DNA of 64,000 bases from Candidatus Binatia bacterium (GCA_029243485.1 JAQWRY010000032.1:62001-126000); one strand, 5' to 3'; counted from the first letter of the stretch, positions 41,906 through 54,182 are shown. Translations and numbers: made by a program. Notes: generated by a model not told the origin, from the sequence alone.

Positions 41906-43425
41906 GCGCGGGCGTTCGGGTTTTCGCCGAGTACCATCGCGACTTCGAGGAGGTCTGCGACGTCGTGGTCGTGGGTTCCGGCCCGGGCGGGTCGGTCGTC
42001 GCGCGAGAGCTCGCCGCGGCCGGGAAGGACGTGATTCTGCTCGAAGAGGGCCCGCCGTTCACGCCGGAGGACTTCGAGCTCGACGGTGCGCTGTCGATGG
42101 CGCGAACGATGCGCGAAGGTGGGCTGCGCACCACGGGAGGCACGATCCTCGCGACGATGCAGGCCAATGCACTCGGCGGCGGGTCGCTCGTCAACTCCGC
42201 GATTTGTGTGCGTGCGCCGGAGTTCACGCTCGACGGGTGGTGCAACGAGTTCGAACTGAAGAATACGACCCGCGCGGATCTCGATCCGCACTATCAGGCC
42301 GTCGAGGAATTCCTGGGGGTCGCGCCGACGCCGGATGAAGTGCAGGGCGCTCGCAATCTTCTCTTCCGCGACGCATGCAATGAACTCGGCTACTCGAGCG
42401 AACCGATCGCCCGCAACGTTCAAGGGTGTCGAGGCAGCGGGGAGTGCTTTACCGGCTGCCGCACGCGGGCCAAGCAGTCGACCGACATCTCTTACGTTCC
42501 CGCGGCGATCCGCGATGGCGCGCGCGTGTTCACGTCCCTCCAGGTGGACCGGCTTCTCACGCGGGGCAGCCGCGTGTGGGGCGTGGCCGGTCGGGTCGTG
42601 CGGCCGTTCTCCAGTGAGCTGACGCACCAGTTCCGGATCCAAGCGAAGGTGGTCGTTCTCGCGGCCGGCTGTATGGCAACGCCGGTTCTTCTTCAGCGCA
42701 GCGACGACTTCGCAAACGGATCCGGCCAGGTCGGTGAGAACCTGCAGTTCCACCCCGGTGTCGCAGCGATGGGCGTTTTTCCCCAGGAGACGAACCCGTA
42801 CTTCGGTGCGACACAGGGTTACCAATCGCTTCAGTTCGTTCGGGACGGCTACAAGCTCGAGACGTTGTGGGCGCCTCCAGGTGTCTTCGCGGTGCGGTTG
42901 CCGGGCCTGGGCTTCGAGCTCAAGAAGAACCTCGCGATGATCCCGTACGCGGCCATCTGGGATGCGATCGCGACGTGCAATCGATCGAAGGGGACCGTCC
43001 GTGCTCGACGGAGGGGCCTCGACCCGGCCCTGACGTGGCGACTCGATCCGAAGGACCTCACGATTCTCGCCGAGGCACTATGGCGTCTTGCGGAGTTGTT
43101 CTTCGCAGCCGGCGCGACGCGCGTACTACCCGGTGTCCACGGACTCCCCGAAGAACTCCGGTCCCTCGACGAGGCGCGCCGGATTCGAACGCGTGAGTTC
43201 CGCGAGACCGACTTCACAATGGCCGGGAATCACGTCTTCAGTACGACGCGCATGCACGGCGATGGTCGGATGGGCGTGGTCGATGAGGATGGCCGGTGTC
43301 ACGAAACCGACAACCTCTACCTCGCCGACACGGGGATTCTGCCGCGAAGCCCGTCGGTGAATCCGATGCTGACGCTCATGGCGCTCGCTCACCGCACCGG
43401 GCAGCGCATCGCTGCGCGCGTCTGA
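41902..43425 (+). CDS. GMC-family FAD-dependent oxidoreductase
   Basis: 507 residues. The N-terminal FAD-binding Rossmann motif is VVVGSGPGGSVVARELA, followed by ANALGGGSLVNSAI. The C-terminal GMC block contains the active-site GNHVFSTTRMHGDGR and a final ADTGILPRSPSVNPMLTLMALA. A Cys cluster (CRGSGECFTGCRTRAKQST near residue 175) occurs in related cholesterol-oxidase-like and gluconate-dehydrogenase-like members. It oxidises an alcohol group of an unknown substrate and may pass electrons to a quinone or cytochrome via its small partner. There is no signal peptide. Confidence 0.88.
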   Translation: MSAGVRVFAEYHRDFEEVCDVVVVGSGPGGSVVARELAAAGKDVILLEEGPPFTPEDFELDGALSMARTMREGGLRTTGGTILATMQANALGGGSLVNSAICVRAPEFTLDGWCNEFELKNTTRADLDPHYQAVEEFLGVAPTPDEVQGARNLLFRDACNELGYSSEPIARNVQGCRGSGECFTGCRTRAKQSTDISYVPAAIRDGARVFTSLQVDRLLTRGSRVWGVAGRVVRPFSSELTHQFRIQAKVVVLAAGCMATPVLLQRSDDFANGSGQVGENLQFHPGVAAMGVFPQETNPYFGATQGYQSLQFVRDGYKLETLWAPPGVFAVRLPGLGFELKKNLAMIPYAAIWDAIATCNRSKGTVRARRRGLDPALTWRLDPKDLTILAEALWRLAELFFAAGATRVLPGVHGLPEELRSLDEARRIRTREFRETDFTMAGNHVFSTTRMHGDGRMGVVDEDGRCHETDNLYLADTGILPRSPSVNPMLTLMALAHRTGQRIAARV

Positions 43426-43435
43426 GCGAAGCGTC

Positions 43436-44641
43436 CTACTCGGTCCGCAGGGCTTCGACTGGGTCGAGTCGCGCGGCGCGGCGCGCGGGGAGCACTCCAG
43501 CGAGAAGGCCGATCGTGGTCGAGACGAACATCGCGATCACTACGACGAAGAATGGGGTATGCACGGGCAGCATTGGAATCATCAGATGCAGCAGTTGCCC
43601 GCCGCCGATGCCGAGGGCGAGGCCCGCGGCGCCGCCGATTCCCGCGAGGACAGCGGCCTCGCCTAGGAAGAGCGCGAGGACCTGGCGATGCCGCGCACCC
43701 AACGCGCGCAGCAGGCCGATCTCCGACGTCCGCTCGCGTACGGCGATGGTCATGATCGTGAAGATTCCAACGGCGCCGACGAGGAGCGAGATGCCACCGA
43801 GTGCAGCGACCGCGAACGTCATGGCTCCGAGGATTCGGCCCATGACCTCGATCATCTGCTCCTGCGTCGTGACGGTGTAGTCCTCCTGTCCGTGGCGCCC
43901 GGTGAGTCGGCGCTTCACTGCGGCGACCAGCGCATCGACGTCGGTACCGTCGGAGTACGTCAGGTCGATCTCCATCAGTCCTTGCTCGTTGAACATCGCG
44001 AGGGAGCGGGAGGCGGGAATGTAGATCGCGTCGTCGAGATCGAACCCGATCGTGTCGCCCTTCGACCCGAGGACGCCGATGATCCGGTACTTTTCGCCCG
44101 ATATTCGAACGCGCTCGCCGAGTGCGCCGCCGTTGGGGAAGAGGTCGTCGTGCACTTTCCGTCCGAGGACGGCGAGGGCGCGGGGTGCATGCGGGTCGTC
44201 GGGTGGGAGGAAGCGTCCGATTACGGGGTTGATCCCGAAGACCTCGGGAAGCTCGGTTCCGACGCCGAGCACCATCGAGCGGCGTCGGCGTCGGCCCGCC
44301 TCGACCTCGGCGTTGCCCATGTGGAAGGGGACGGAACCCTGGACGCGGGGGAGGGTCTTCAACACCAACGCGTCCTCGACCGTGAGAGGCTTGGTCGACG
44401 CGGAGGCGAACATCGGCGGCCCACCGTTGGTCGTCGTCTTCCCTGGGTTGATTCCGAGGATGTTCGTTCCGAACTGGTTGAACTGCCCGATGATGAAGAC
44501 GTTGATGCCTACGCCGATCGACGTGAGGAGGACCACGGCGGCGATGCCGACGGCGATCCCTAATGCTGTCAGACCGGATCGCAACGGGTGAGACCGAATT
44601 GAGCCGGTGATCATGCGCAGGAAGTCGAGCGGTCTCATCAT
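43436..44641 (-). CDS. MacB-type ABC transporter permease (second)
   Basis: 401 residues: N-terminal helix (LGIAVGIAAVVLLTSIG), a ~220-residue periplasmic MacB_PCD domain with GINPGKTTTNGGPP, and three C-terminal helices with TSEIGLLRALGARHRQVLALF. It is the last gene of a leftward exporter operon (adaptor, ATPase, permease, permease), 15 bases after the first permease. An alternative ATG lies at 44638. Paralogous to its neighbour, so a heterodimeric permease is likely. Confidence 0.9.
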   Translation of the reverse strand: MMRPLDFLRMITGSIRSHPLRSGLTALGIAVGIAAVVLLTSIGVGINVFIIGQFNQFGTNILGINPGKTTTNGGPPMFASASTKPLTVEDALVLKTLPRVQGSVPFHMGNAEVEAGRRRRRSMVLGVGTELPEVFGINPVIGRFLPPDDPHAPRALAVLGRKVHDDLFPNGGALGERVRISGEKYRIIGVLGSKGDTIGFDLDDAIYIPASRSLAMFNEQGLMEIDLTYSDGTDVDALVAAVKRRLTGRHGQEDYTVTTQEQMIEVMGRILGAMTFAVAALGGISLLVGAVGIFTIMTIAVRERTSEIGLLRALGARHRQVLALFLGEAAVLAGIGGAAGLALGIGGGQLLHLMIPMLPVHTPFFVVVIAMFVSTTIGLLAGVLPARRAARLDPVEALRTE

Positions 44642-44656
44642 GGGGCTCTCATGCTC

Positions 44657-45865
44657 CTAATGATGCGACAAGGCCGCGACCGGGTCGAGGTCGGCGGCAC
44701 GGCGGGCCGGAATCACGCCGAACGCGAGTCCGACGACAAGCGCGGTCGTGAGCGCCGCGACGATGGCCCAGATCGGCCAAGTGAGTGGCAGGACCGGGTA
44801 GAAGTGGAGGATGGCGAGTCGCCCGAGCACCCCGATGACGAGCCCCATGAAGGCGCCGGCCAGCGAGAGCGTGGTGGCCTCGACCAGAAAAAGCCGGAGG
44901 ATCTCGTCGCGCGGCGCGCCGAGCGCCTTCAAGAGCCCGATCTCCGACGTTCGCTGGCTCACCGACACGAGCATGACGTTCATGATGAGGATGCCGGCCA
45001 CGAGCAGGCTGATTCCGGCGATACCGCCGACGGTATAGGTCAGCGCGACGAGGATTCGGTCGAACGTCGCGAGAAGCGCGTCCTGCGTGACGATGGTGAC
45101 GTCCTCCTCCCCCTGGTGTCGGTCCTTCAGAATGCGTCGGATCTCTTCGCTGGCCCGGTCCATCATCTCGTGGCTTCGTGCGTTGGCCATGATGCGGTTC
45201 AGCGACGGCCGGTTGAGCAGGGTGAGGGCACCCGCCACCGGCATCACGACGACGTCCTCCACATCTAGGCCGATCGAGCGGCCTTTGTTTGCGAGGATCC
45301 CAGTGACGCGGCACCGACGATCGCCCACTTTCAGCCACTCGCCGAGGGCTCGTCGTGGACCGAACAACTCCTTTCGTACCTTCGCGCCGATGACGCAGAC
45401 GCCGGAGTCTCGTTCGGGATCGCCTTCCGGAAGGAATCGTCCCTGCGACAACGTCCAATGTCGGATACGGCGCAGCGCCGCAGTCGCGCCGAGAAGAGAC
45501 ACCGCACGCTCGCGGCCACCCCACGAGACGTTCGCCTGGCCCATCACCATCGGCGCGACGTCTCCGAGTAGAGGGCTTTTCGCGACGGCGGTCGCGTCGG
45601 CGATCGTGAGATCGCGCGGCGTGTCTCCGGCGAACATCGAAGGGCCGACACCACTCGTCTCGGTGCGGCCCGGGGCTACCATGATGAGGTGCGTTCCGAG
45701 GCTCGCGAATTCGTCGGAGACGTAGCTTCGCGCGGATTCGCCCAGCGACGTCAGGACCACGACGGAGGCGACTCCGATCGACATGGCGAGCAGCATGAGG
45801 CTGCTGCGTGCGGGGTGGCGCACGAGTACCCGCACGGCCATCGCTGGAAAGTCGCTGAACTTCAC
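44657..45865 (-). CDS. MacB-type ABC transporter permease (first)
   Basis: 402 residues with the MacB topology: N-terminal helix (LMLLAMSIGVASVVVLTSLG), periplasmic domain containing LIMVAPGRTETSG, and three C-terminal helices with TSEIGLLKALGAPRDEILRLF. The ATG overlaps the ATPase stop by 4 bases. It is independent of the first exporter at 15.6-19.9 kb. MacB exporters pump macrolides, peptides or lipopeptides from the periplasm; the substrate here is unknown. Confidence 0.9.
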   Translation of the reverse strand: MKFSDFPAMAVRVLVRHPARSSLMLLAMSIGVASVVVLTSLGESARSYVSDEFASLGTHLIMVAPGRTETSGVGPSMFAGDTPRDLTIADATAVAKSPLLGDVAPMVMGQANVSWGGRERAVSLLGATAALRRIRHWTLSQGRFLPEGDPERDSGVCVIGAKVRKELFGPRRALGEWLKVGDRRCRVTGILANKGRSIGLDVEDVVVMPVAGALTLLNRPSLNRIMANARSHEMMDRASEEIRRILKDRHQGEEDVTIVTQDALLATFDRILVALTYTVGGIAGISLLVAGILIMNVMLVSVSQRTSEIGLLKALGAPRDEILRLFLVEATTLSLAGAFMGLVIGVLGRLAILHFYPVLPLTWPIWAIVAALTTALVVGLAFGVIPARRAADLDPVAALSHH

Positions 45866-46548
45866 GCGCTGCCGCCGGTGCTGTCTTCCTGGATCTGCCC
45901 GTCGATCATGTGGATCTGCCGCCTCGCCCGACCACCCATCTCTGGGTCGTGCGTGACCACGACCAGGGTGAGTCCCTGTCTCGTGTGGAGATCCTCGATG
46001 AGGTGGATGACCTCGTTCCCGGAGCTACGATCGAGGTTCCCGGTGGGTTCGTCGGCGAGGAGGACGGACGGCGCGGAGACCATCGCCCGCGCGATCGCGA
46101 CGCGCTGCCGTTGGCCGCCGGAGAGCTGGTCGGGCCGGTGGTCGCTGCGGTCGGACAGACCGAGCGATGCCAGGCTCTTCGAAACCCGTTCGTGCCGCTC
46201 GGCGGGGTCGATGCCCGAGAGCACGAGGGGAAGCTCCGCGTTCTCCGCGGCGGTGAGATAAGGCACGAGGTGGAAGAACTGGAACACGAAGCCGATCTTG
46301 TTCCGGCGGACCTCGGCCTGCGCGGCGTCGTTGAGACCGGTCACGCTGCGGCCGTCGAGCTCGTACGTGCCCGTCGTCGGGTGGTCGAGAAGCCCGAGGA
46401 TGTGCATCAGCGTGGACTTACCCGAACCGGACGGGCCCATGAGGGAGATGTACTCTCCCTCGTCGATGTCGAGGTCCACCTTTCGCAGGGCGCGCACTAC
46501 CTGGTCGCCGACCTCGAAGTCGCGCTCGATCTGATGCAGCTTGATCAT
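45862..46548 (-). CDS. MacB/LolD-type ABC transporter ATP-binding protein
   Basis: 228 residues. Walker A GPSGSGKST, signature LSGGQRQRVAIARA, Walker B VLLADEPTGNLD and VVTHDPEMG are all present. The start at 46548 overlaps the adaptor stop by 4 bases; upstream codons belong to the adaptor's shadow frame. It forms the second exporter with the two permeases downstream and the adaptor upstream. Confidence 0.92.
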   Translation of the reverse strand: MIKLHQIERDFEVGDQVVRALRKVDLDIDEGEYISLMGPSGSGKSTLMHILGLLDHPTTGTYELDGRSVTGLNDAAQAEVRRNKIGFVFQFFHLVPYLTAAENAELPLVLSGIDPAERHERVSKSLASLGLSDRSDHRPDQLSGGQRQRVAIARAMVSAPSVLLADEPTGNLDRSSGNEVIHLIEDLHTRQGLTLVVVTHDPEMGGRARRQIHMIDGQIQEDSTGGSA

Positions 46549-47696
46549 TCGGCCGCGGTCGCTGCTTCCTCGGGCGTGACCTCGGCTCCGTTCACAAGGC
46601 CGTTCCGGTCGACGGTCAGCACGATCTGATCGCCGTCGGAGAGGCCCGAGAGAACTTCGGTGAACTCCCAGTTCTCGAGCCCGGCTTCGATGGTTCGCTC
46701 CTCGAGCGTGCCGTCTTTGTAGAGGAGGACGCGGTGGCCTTCCATCAACGCTTCGGTGGGAACGCGAGTCACGCTCTCGCGCGCTTCTAGGATCACCTCG
46801 ACGTCCGCGCTGTATCCGACCAGCAGCGCTCCCGCTTCGTCGATGTTGTCGAACCCGACCTCGACGTCGACGGTGCGTGCCTGCTTCTCGAGATCGAGCA
46901 CGTAGGGGGCAACGCGGCGCACGATGGCCGGGTACTCCTCGCCCGGGAACGCGTCGAGCGTGATCAGCGCGGGGAGCCCTTCGCGAACCGCCCCGGCATC
47001 GACCTCGTCGATGGGAGCGCGGACGTACAGACAGCTTGTGTCGATCAGGTCGACTGTGGGGAGGGTGGCGACACCGACAGGAGAGGGTGTGACGACCTCT
47101 CCGACCTCTCCGTTGATCTCCGCAACGATGCCGTCGAACGGCGCGCGCAGGATCGTTCGTTCCATCGCGGCGCGGGCGGCATCGAGCCGGGCTTCGCTGA
47201 CGAGCGCCGAAGTCTTGGCCGCGTTGCACCCGGCGGCGCGGGCTTTGGCTTCGCCGACGGCCTTGTCGGTGGTCTCGACCGCGGCGACGCCCTGGGCTTG
47301 AAGCCGGACGACCCGCTGCGCCTCGTTCTCGGCGATTTCGGCAATCGTGCAGGCCTCGACCCCGCGGGACTGGGCGGCGAGGATCTCCCGCTCGGCGAGG
47401 GCTACCTGGGCTCGGGCGTCGTCGTTCCAGAGTTCGAGTAGGACCTGGTCCTTCTCGACCCGATCCCCCTCGTCGACCGGCAGTCGGGCGATCTGGCCTC
47501 CCATGGAGGTGGACATGCGGGCTCGGTGGCAGGCCTCGATCGTGCCGGCCCGGGTATTGGCTACGGTGGCGGTCACCCGACCCGTTTCGACGGACGTCAA
47601 AACGACGGGAATGGGGTCGGGGCGGCTCAGAAACCATACCCCGAGCGTGGCGATCAGGGCCACAGCGAGGGTGATCCAGACAACAGGGCGGTTCAT
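46545..47696 (-). CDS. Periplasmic adaptor (HlyD/MacA-like) of the second ABC exporter
   Basis: 383 residues from the ATG at 47696. An N-terminal signal anchor (VVWITLAVALIATLGVWFLS) is followed by MGGQIARLPVDEGDRVEKDQVLLELWND, a lipoyl/barrel-sandwich motif, a helical hairpin (~residues 85-160) and a C-terminal beta-barrel. Two Cys (EACHRARM and EACTIAE) are unusual in such adaptors. It is the first gene of its operon, whereas the first exporter places the adaptor last. Confidence 0.88.
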   Translation of the reverse strand: MNRPVVWITLAVALIATLGVWFLSRPDPIPVVLTSVETGRVTATVANTRAGTIEACHRARMSTSMGGQIARLPVDEGDRVEKDQVLLELWNDDARAQVALAEREILAAQSRGVEACTIAEIAENEAQRVVRLQAQGVAAVETTDKAVGEAKARAAGCNAAKTSALVSEARLDAARAAMERTILRAPFDGIVAEINGEVGEVVTPSPVGVATLPTVDLIDTSCLYVRAPIDEVDAGAVREGLPALITLDAFPGEEYPAIVRRVAPYVLDLEKQARTVDVEVGFDNIDEAGALLVGYSADVEVILEARESVTRVPTEALMEGHRVLLYKDGTLEERTIEAGLENWEFTEVLSGLSDGDQIVLTVDRNGLVNGAEVTPEEAATAAE

Positions 47697-47797
47697 CCCG
47701 CCTAGTATGCCTTTTGCCTGGCTGCGGTGCGAAGGCAAGCCGGGATTAATCGGTTAGACGGTCGCCTTGGCTCACAGGCCGCGTATGATGGGGGCCA

Positions 47798-48112
47798 GTG
47801 CCCGGGGGACCACCAAAATGTACCGAAAATGGCGAACAGAAGGCAAAAATAGAGCTGACGCTTGCGGACCCGCCGGGCCTGTTGCGCCAAGCGCGAAAAG
47901 CAGTGGTTCTGGTCATCGGGGGCACCATCGTCCTGATCGGAATGGCGATGGTCGTCCTACCGGGGCCGGCTTTCATCGTCATTCCCGCTGGAATCGCCCT
48001 CCTGGCGACCGAGTTCGCCTGGGCCCGCCGGCTGCTGCGGAAGGTGAAGGCCCGAATCCGGCTCGCAGCGCGGAAGGCGCGGGGTTCCGAGGCCTCCTCG
48101 TCCCACTTTTGA
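47798..48112 (+). CDS. PGPGW-type small membrane protein
   Basis: 104 residues. Two closely spaced hydrophobic helices (VVLVIGGTIVLIGMAMVVL and FIVIPAGIALLATEFAW) are joined by LPGPAF, the PGPGW-family loop, followed by a basic cytoplasmic tail (RRLLRKVKARIRLAARKARG). Function unknown. The N-terminal ~24 residues before the first helix are uncertain: the frame opens at a GTG (47798) with no convincing Shine-Dalgarno site. It precedes tRNA-Leu. Confidence 0.72.
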   Translation: MPGGPPKCTENGEQKAKIELTLADPPGLLRQARKAVVLVIGGTIVLIGMAMVVLPGPAFIVIPAGIALLATEFAWARRLLRKVKARIRLAARKARGSEASSSHF

Positions 48113-48173
48113 AGGATGTGGTGGCGCAGTGGGTCGTCGCTTCGGGCTCGCGGTGTTAGGTTTAAGGACCGCA

Positions 48174-48253
48174 GCGAGAGTGGCGGAATTGGCAGACGCA
48201 CTAGACTTAGGATCTAGCGGGCAACCGTGGGGGTTCGAGTCCCCCCTCTCGCA
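48174..48253 (+). tRNA. tRNA-Leu (anticodon UAG)
   Basis: Acceptor stem GCGAGAG pairs with CTCTCGC, with A73 as discriminator. The anticodon stem CTAGA/TCTAG encloses loop CTTAGGA, so the anticodon is UAG, reading CUA (and probably other CUN) codons. A short variable arm and the T-arm (GGGGG-TTCGAGT-CCCCC) are intact. CCA is not encoded. It sits 104 bases upstream of the trigger factor gene. Confidence 0.97.
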
Positions 48254-48356
48254 CTATTTGCACTATCAACCGCCATCGCTTGTGAGAACCTGGGGGCTCG
48301 GCTAGGCCTGGAAGGCCTCTCTACGGCGTGTGTTGGCGGGTTTTTGTGGAGTATTG

Positions 48357-49652
48357 ATGAAGGTCGAAGTCGAGGAGATCAGTTCCACCGAGCGCAAACT
48401 CGAGGTGGAAATCCCAGCGGAACGCGTCCATGACGAGTTCGAGCGCGCGTTCCAGGACGTGGCGCGCCACGCGAAGATCAAGGGTTTTCGCCAGGGCCGA
48501 GTGCCCCGCGCGGTGCTCGAACGGTACTTTGCAGACGATGTTCGCAGCCAGGTCACGACGAGTCTGGTGCAAGAGGGCTTCAGTTCTGCGCTCGAGGAGT
48601 CAAAGCTGCAGATCGTGTCGCAGCCGGAACTCGACATTGGCCAGCTCAACGAGAAGGAGGCACTTCGCTTCTCGGCGAGGGTCGAGATCCGCCCGGACCT
48701 CGGTTCGGTCGAGACCGACGGGCTCGTCGGAGAGAAGCCGACCGTTGCTGTCGGCGACGACAATGTCGAAAGCGTGATCACCCAGCTGCGCGACCGCTTT
48801 GCCGAGTTGGTCCCGGTCGAAGACCGCACCGACCTCGCGCGTGGAGACTTCGCTGGGGTGAAGCTTGAGGCGACGCTCGAGGGCGAGCCGGTGGATGGAC
48901 TTCAGCATGAGTCAGCCACCATTGAGATCGCCGGTGGGAAGCTGCCGACCGAGGTCGACGAGCGGCTCGCCTTGGCGAAGGTGGGCGAGACCTTCACGGT
49001 CCAGGCGCCTCCGCCGGAGGGCGCACCCGAGGAGTTGAAGGACAAGACCCTCGAGTACACCGTCACTGTGAACTCGATCTCGGAACGGGTCCTTCCTGAA
49101 GTCGACGACGATTTCGCGAAGGATCACGGCGACTGCGAGACGCTCGACGAGCTGCGCAACAAGATCCGCACTCAGCTCGAGGAAGACGCAATGCGTCGCT
49201 CCGACGCGCACCTAAGAGAGTCCGTTCTGAATGATCTCTTGAAGAAGAACACCGTCGATTTGCCGCCGTCGCTAGTTGCACGGCGGATCGACGTACTGCT
49301 GGATGAGTTCAAGTACGAGCTTGCCGGACGCGGTCTGCAGCTGACCAACTCCGAGTATGAAGAGGAGGCGCGCGGGAAGCTCAAAGAGCGCGCCGAACGC
49401 GAAGTTGCCTCCGACCTTTTGTTGGAGGGCCTCGCGGAGCAGGATGAAGTTGAGGTGAGTGACGAGGAGTTGGCCGATCAGATAGGCCAGATCCTCGCCT
49501 CGGGGGGCAAGAACTCAGACCAGCTGCGAGAGCACTATCAGCACGGCCACGCACGTGACGCGGTGCGTTCGCAAATGAAGAGGGCTCGGACCCTAGAGCG
49601 ACTGGTGAGTATTGCCGATGTCAAAGACGTAGACATGAGTACGAAGAATTAG
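48357..49652 (+). CDS. tig: Trigger factor (ribosome-associated chaperone/peptidyl-prolyl isomerase)
   Basis: 431 residues. The N-terminal ribosome-binding domain (MKVEVEEISSTERKLEVEIP, GFRQGRVPRAVLERYF) contains the GFRxGxxP signature that docks on L23. The FKBP-type isomerase domain spans about residues 150-240, and the C-terminal helical domain completes the chaperone cradle. It binds nascent chains at the exit tunnel. The ATG at 48357 has GTGGAG upstream. It is followed by clpP, clpX and lon, the common bacterial order. Confidence 0.95.
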   Translation: MKVEVEEISSTERKLEVEIPAERVHDEFERAFQDVARHAKIKGFRQGRVPRAVLERYFADDVRSQVTTSLVQEGFSSALEESKLQIVSQPELDIGQLNEKEALRFSARVEIRPDLGSVETDGLVGEKPTVAVGDDNVESVITQLRDRFAELVPVEDRTDLARGDFAGVKLEATLEGEPVDGLQHESATIEIAGGKLPTEVDERLALAKVGETFTVQAPPPEGAPEELKDKTLEYTVTVNSISERVLPEVDDDFAKDHGDCETLDELRNKIRTQLEEDAMRRSDAHLRESVLNDLLKKNTVDLPPSLVARRIDVLLDEFKYELAGRGLQLTNSEYEEEARGKLKERAEREVASDLLLEGLAEQDEVEVSDEELADQIGQILASGGKNSDQLREHYQHGHARDAVRSQMKRARTLERLVSIADVKDVDMSTKN

Positions 49653-49654
49653 CG

Positions 49655-49683
49655 TTGCTCGTGGTTTTCATTACGTCTAGAAT
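49655..49683 (+). promoter_or_regulatory. Sigma-70-type promoter upstream of clpP
   Basis: -35 TTGCTC (49655-49660) and -10 TAGAAT (49678-49683) with a 17-base spacer. Transcription would start near 49690, about 35 bases before the clpP ATG, giving a clpP-clpX(-lon) transcript separate from tig. Confidence 0.6.
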
Positions 49684-49725
49684 TAACAGCGTGAAACCGG
49701 CACTGGGCTGGGGGGAATCGAGGCG

Positions 49726-50325
49726 ATGCAGAACCTGATTCCGATGGTCGTCGAACAAACCGGACGTGGTGAACGCGCGTACGATATTTTCTCGCGTTTG
49801 CTGAAGGACCGGATCGTGATTCTGGGTTCCCAGATCAGCGACGACGTCGCCAACGTGATTATAGCGCAGATGCTGTTCTTGGAGTCGGAAGACCCCGAGA
49901 AGGACATCCATCTGTATATCAATTCGCCGGGCGGATCGGTCTCGGCGGGGCTCGCGATCTACGACACGATGCAGTATATCCGGCCGCCGGTTTCGACCCT
50001 CTGCCTCGGGCAGGCGTCGAGCATGGGCGCCCTGTTGTTGTTGGCTGGGGAGAAGGACAAGCGGTTCGCACTGCCGTACGCCCGGATCATGATTCACCAA
50101 CCTTTGGGTGGTGCTCAGGGCCAGGCGACCGATATTGATATCCAGGCGCGCGAAATTCTGCGCGCGCGCGAGCAGATCAACAACATCATAGCGAACCACA
50201 CGGGGCAGAGCTTGAAGCGAATCGAGAAAGATACGGATCGCGACTTCTTCATGACCAGTAAGCAGGCCGTGGAGTACGGGATCGTCGACGAAGTCATCGT
50301 CGCGCGTTCGAGCAAGAAGGCCTAG
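49726..50325 (+). CDS. clpP: ATP-dependent Clp protease proteolytic subunit
   Basis: 199 residues. The serine-protease triad is Ser99 (GQASSMGA), His124 (MIHQPLGG) and Asp173 (DTDRDFFM). It assembles as a tetradecameric barrel that degrades proteins unfolded by ClpX, encoded 8 bases downstream. The start at 49726 follows GGGGGGAATCGAGGCG. Length and motifs are canonical, so this is a functional ClpP rather than a ClpP-like paralogue. Confidence 0.97.
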   Translation: MQNLIPMVVEQTGRGERAYDIFSRLLKDRIVILGSQISDDVANVIIAQMLFLESEDPEKDIHLYINSPGGSVSAGLAIYDTMQYIRPPVSTLCLGQASSMGALLLLAGEKDKRFALPYARIMIHQPLGGAQGQATDIDIQAREILRAREQINNIIANHTGQSLKRIEKDTDRDFFMTSKQAVEYGIVDEVIVARSSKKA

Positions 50326-50333
50326 GAGGCTTC

Positions 50334-51587
50334 ATGGCCAAGCACGGTGATGATCGGTCCGGTAACCTCGTCTGCTCTTTCTGCGGAAAGAGCCAGGATG
50401 AGGTTCGCAAGCTGATCGCGGGACCGACCGTCTACATCTGCGATGAGTGCATTGACCTCTGCAATGACATCATCGCGGAGGAGTGTGATCAGGAAGAGGG
50501 TGTCGCTTCCGGTTCCGCCGTTCCGAAGCCGGCTGAGATCAAGAAGGTTCTCGACCAGTACGTGATCGGCCAGGAGCATGCGAAGCGGATTCTCTCCGTA
50601 GCGGTGCACAACCATTACAAGCGGATAGACTCCCAGTTGGTCACGGGGGACGTCGAGCTTCAGAAGTCGAACATTCTTCTGATCGGACCTACGGGCTCCG
50701 GTAAGACGCTGCTGGCCCAGACGCTGGCGCGTTTCCTCCAGGTGCCGTTCGCGATTGCCGATGCGACGTCCCTCACGGAAGCGGGCTACGTTGGAGAAGA
50801 TGTCGAGAACATCATCCTCTCGCTTCTTCAGAACGCCGACTACGACGTCGAGAAGTGCCAGCGCGGAATCGTGTACATTGATGAGATCGACAAGGTCGCC
50901 CGCAAGGGAGACAACCCGTCGATCACGCGCGATGTCTCCGGTGAAGGTGTTCAGCAGGCATTGCTGAAAATCATCGAAGGCACTACGGCTTCCGTTCCGC
51001 CGAAAGGCGGACGCAAGCACCCGCAGCAGGAGTTCCTCCAGGTCGATACGACCAACATCCTGTTCATCTGCGGGGGCGCATTCGTGGGACTCGAGGACTT
51101 GATTCGTCGTCGAGTCGGCTTGAAGCAGGTTGGGTTCGGCGCGGAGCTGCGCGGCAAGGACGATCGCAGCTCGAACGAAATTCTGCACGACACGCAGACC
51201 GCAGATCTACTGAAGTTTGGCCTCATTCCCGAGTTCGTCGGCCGTCTGCCGATGATCGCGACTTTGGCCGAGCTCGACGAGGGCGCCCTGGTTCGGATTC
51301 TGAATGAGCCGAAGAACGCTCTCACGAAACAGTATTCGAAGCTGTTCGAGATGGAGAACGTCCATCTCAAGTTCACCGACGGCGCTCTGTCGGCAATCGC
51401 TCAGGAGGCCCTGAAGCGCAAATCCGGCGCTCGTGGCCTCCGTGCGATCATGGAGAACGTGATGCTCGACATCATGTACGACATTCCGTCGGAGCCGGAC
51501 ATTAAGGAAGTGCTCATCTCCGAAGAAGTCATTACGAATCGGGAGCACCCGATCGTTCTGTACCAGAAGACTGCCGAGACGGCCTGA
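50334..51587 (+). CDS. clpX: ClpX AAA+ unfoldase of the Clp protease
   Basis: 417 residues. The N-terminal zinc-binding domain has CSFCGKS (Cys14, Cys17) and CDECIDLC (Cys36, Cys39). The AAA+ module has Walker A GPTGSGKT, Walker [10 protein letters not shown] and sensor region [11 protein letters not shown]. ClpX recognises ssrA-tagged and other substrates and threads them into ClpP. The C-terminal IGF-like loop region precedes the small domain. Eight bases separate it from clpP and eight from lon. Confidence 0.97.
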   Translation: MAKHGDDRSGNLVCSFCGKSQDEVRKLIAGPTVYICDECIDLCNDIIAEECDQEEGVASGSAVPKPAEIKKVLDQYVIGQEHAKRILSVAVHNHYKRIDSQLVTGDVELQKSNILLIGPTGSGKTLLAQTLARFLQVPFAIADATSLTEAGYVGEDVENIILSLLQNADYDVEKCQRGIVYIDEIDKVARKGDNPSITRDVSGEGVQQALLKIIEGTTASVPPKGGRKHPQQEFLQVDTTNILFICGGAFVGLEDLIRRRVGLKQVGFGAELRGKDDRSSNEILHDTQTADLLKFGLIPEFVGRLPMIATLAELDEGALVRILNEPKNALTKQYSKLFEMENVHLKFTDGALSAIAQEALKRKSGARGLRAIMENVMLDIMYDIPSEPDIKEVLISEEVITNREHPIVLYQKTAETA

Positions 51588-51595
51588 GGGACTGA

Positions 51596-54046
<2,451 letters not shown>

Positions 54047-54054
54047 GGTCAGCC

Positions 54055-54084
54055 GACCGGCCGGACCTTCGGGTCCGGCCGGTC
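54055..54084 (+). terminator. Strong hairpin after lon
   Basis: Perfect 13-bp stem (54055-54067 against 54072-54084) closed by a TTCG tetraloop. It lies 8 bases after the lon stop. There is no T-tract after it, so it may act as a transcript 3'-end stabiliser or a hairpin terminator. Confidence 0.65.
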
Positions 54085-54119
54085 CCGGCACCTGCTGCAT
54101 CAGATTACCGGCGGTTCTC

Positions 54120-54148
54120 TTGCAGTCCTCCGAATAGCCCTGTATTTT
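54120..54148 (+). promoter_or_regulatory. Sigma-70-type promoter of the HU gene
   Basis: -35 TTGCAG (54120-54125), 17-base spacer, -10 TATTTT (54143-54148). Transcription would start around 54155, about 28 bases before the HU start codon, consistent with independent expression of HU. Confidence 0.6.
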
Positions 54149-54182
54149 ACGCACCTATTCTAGGTTGAGGGGGTGAGGTGAA

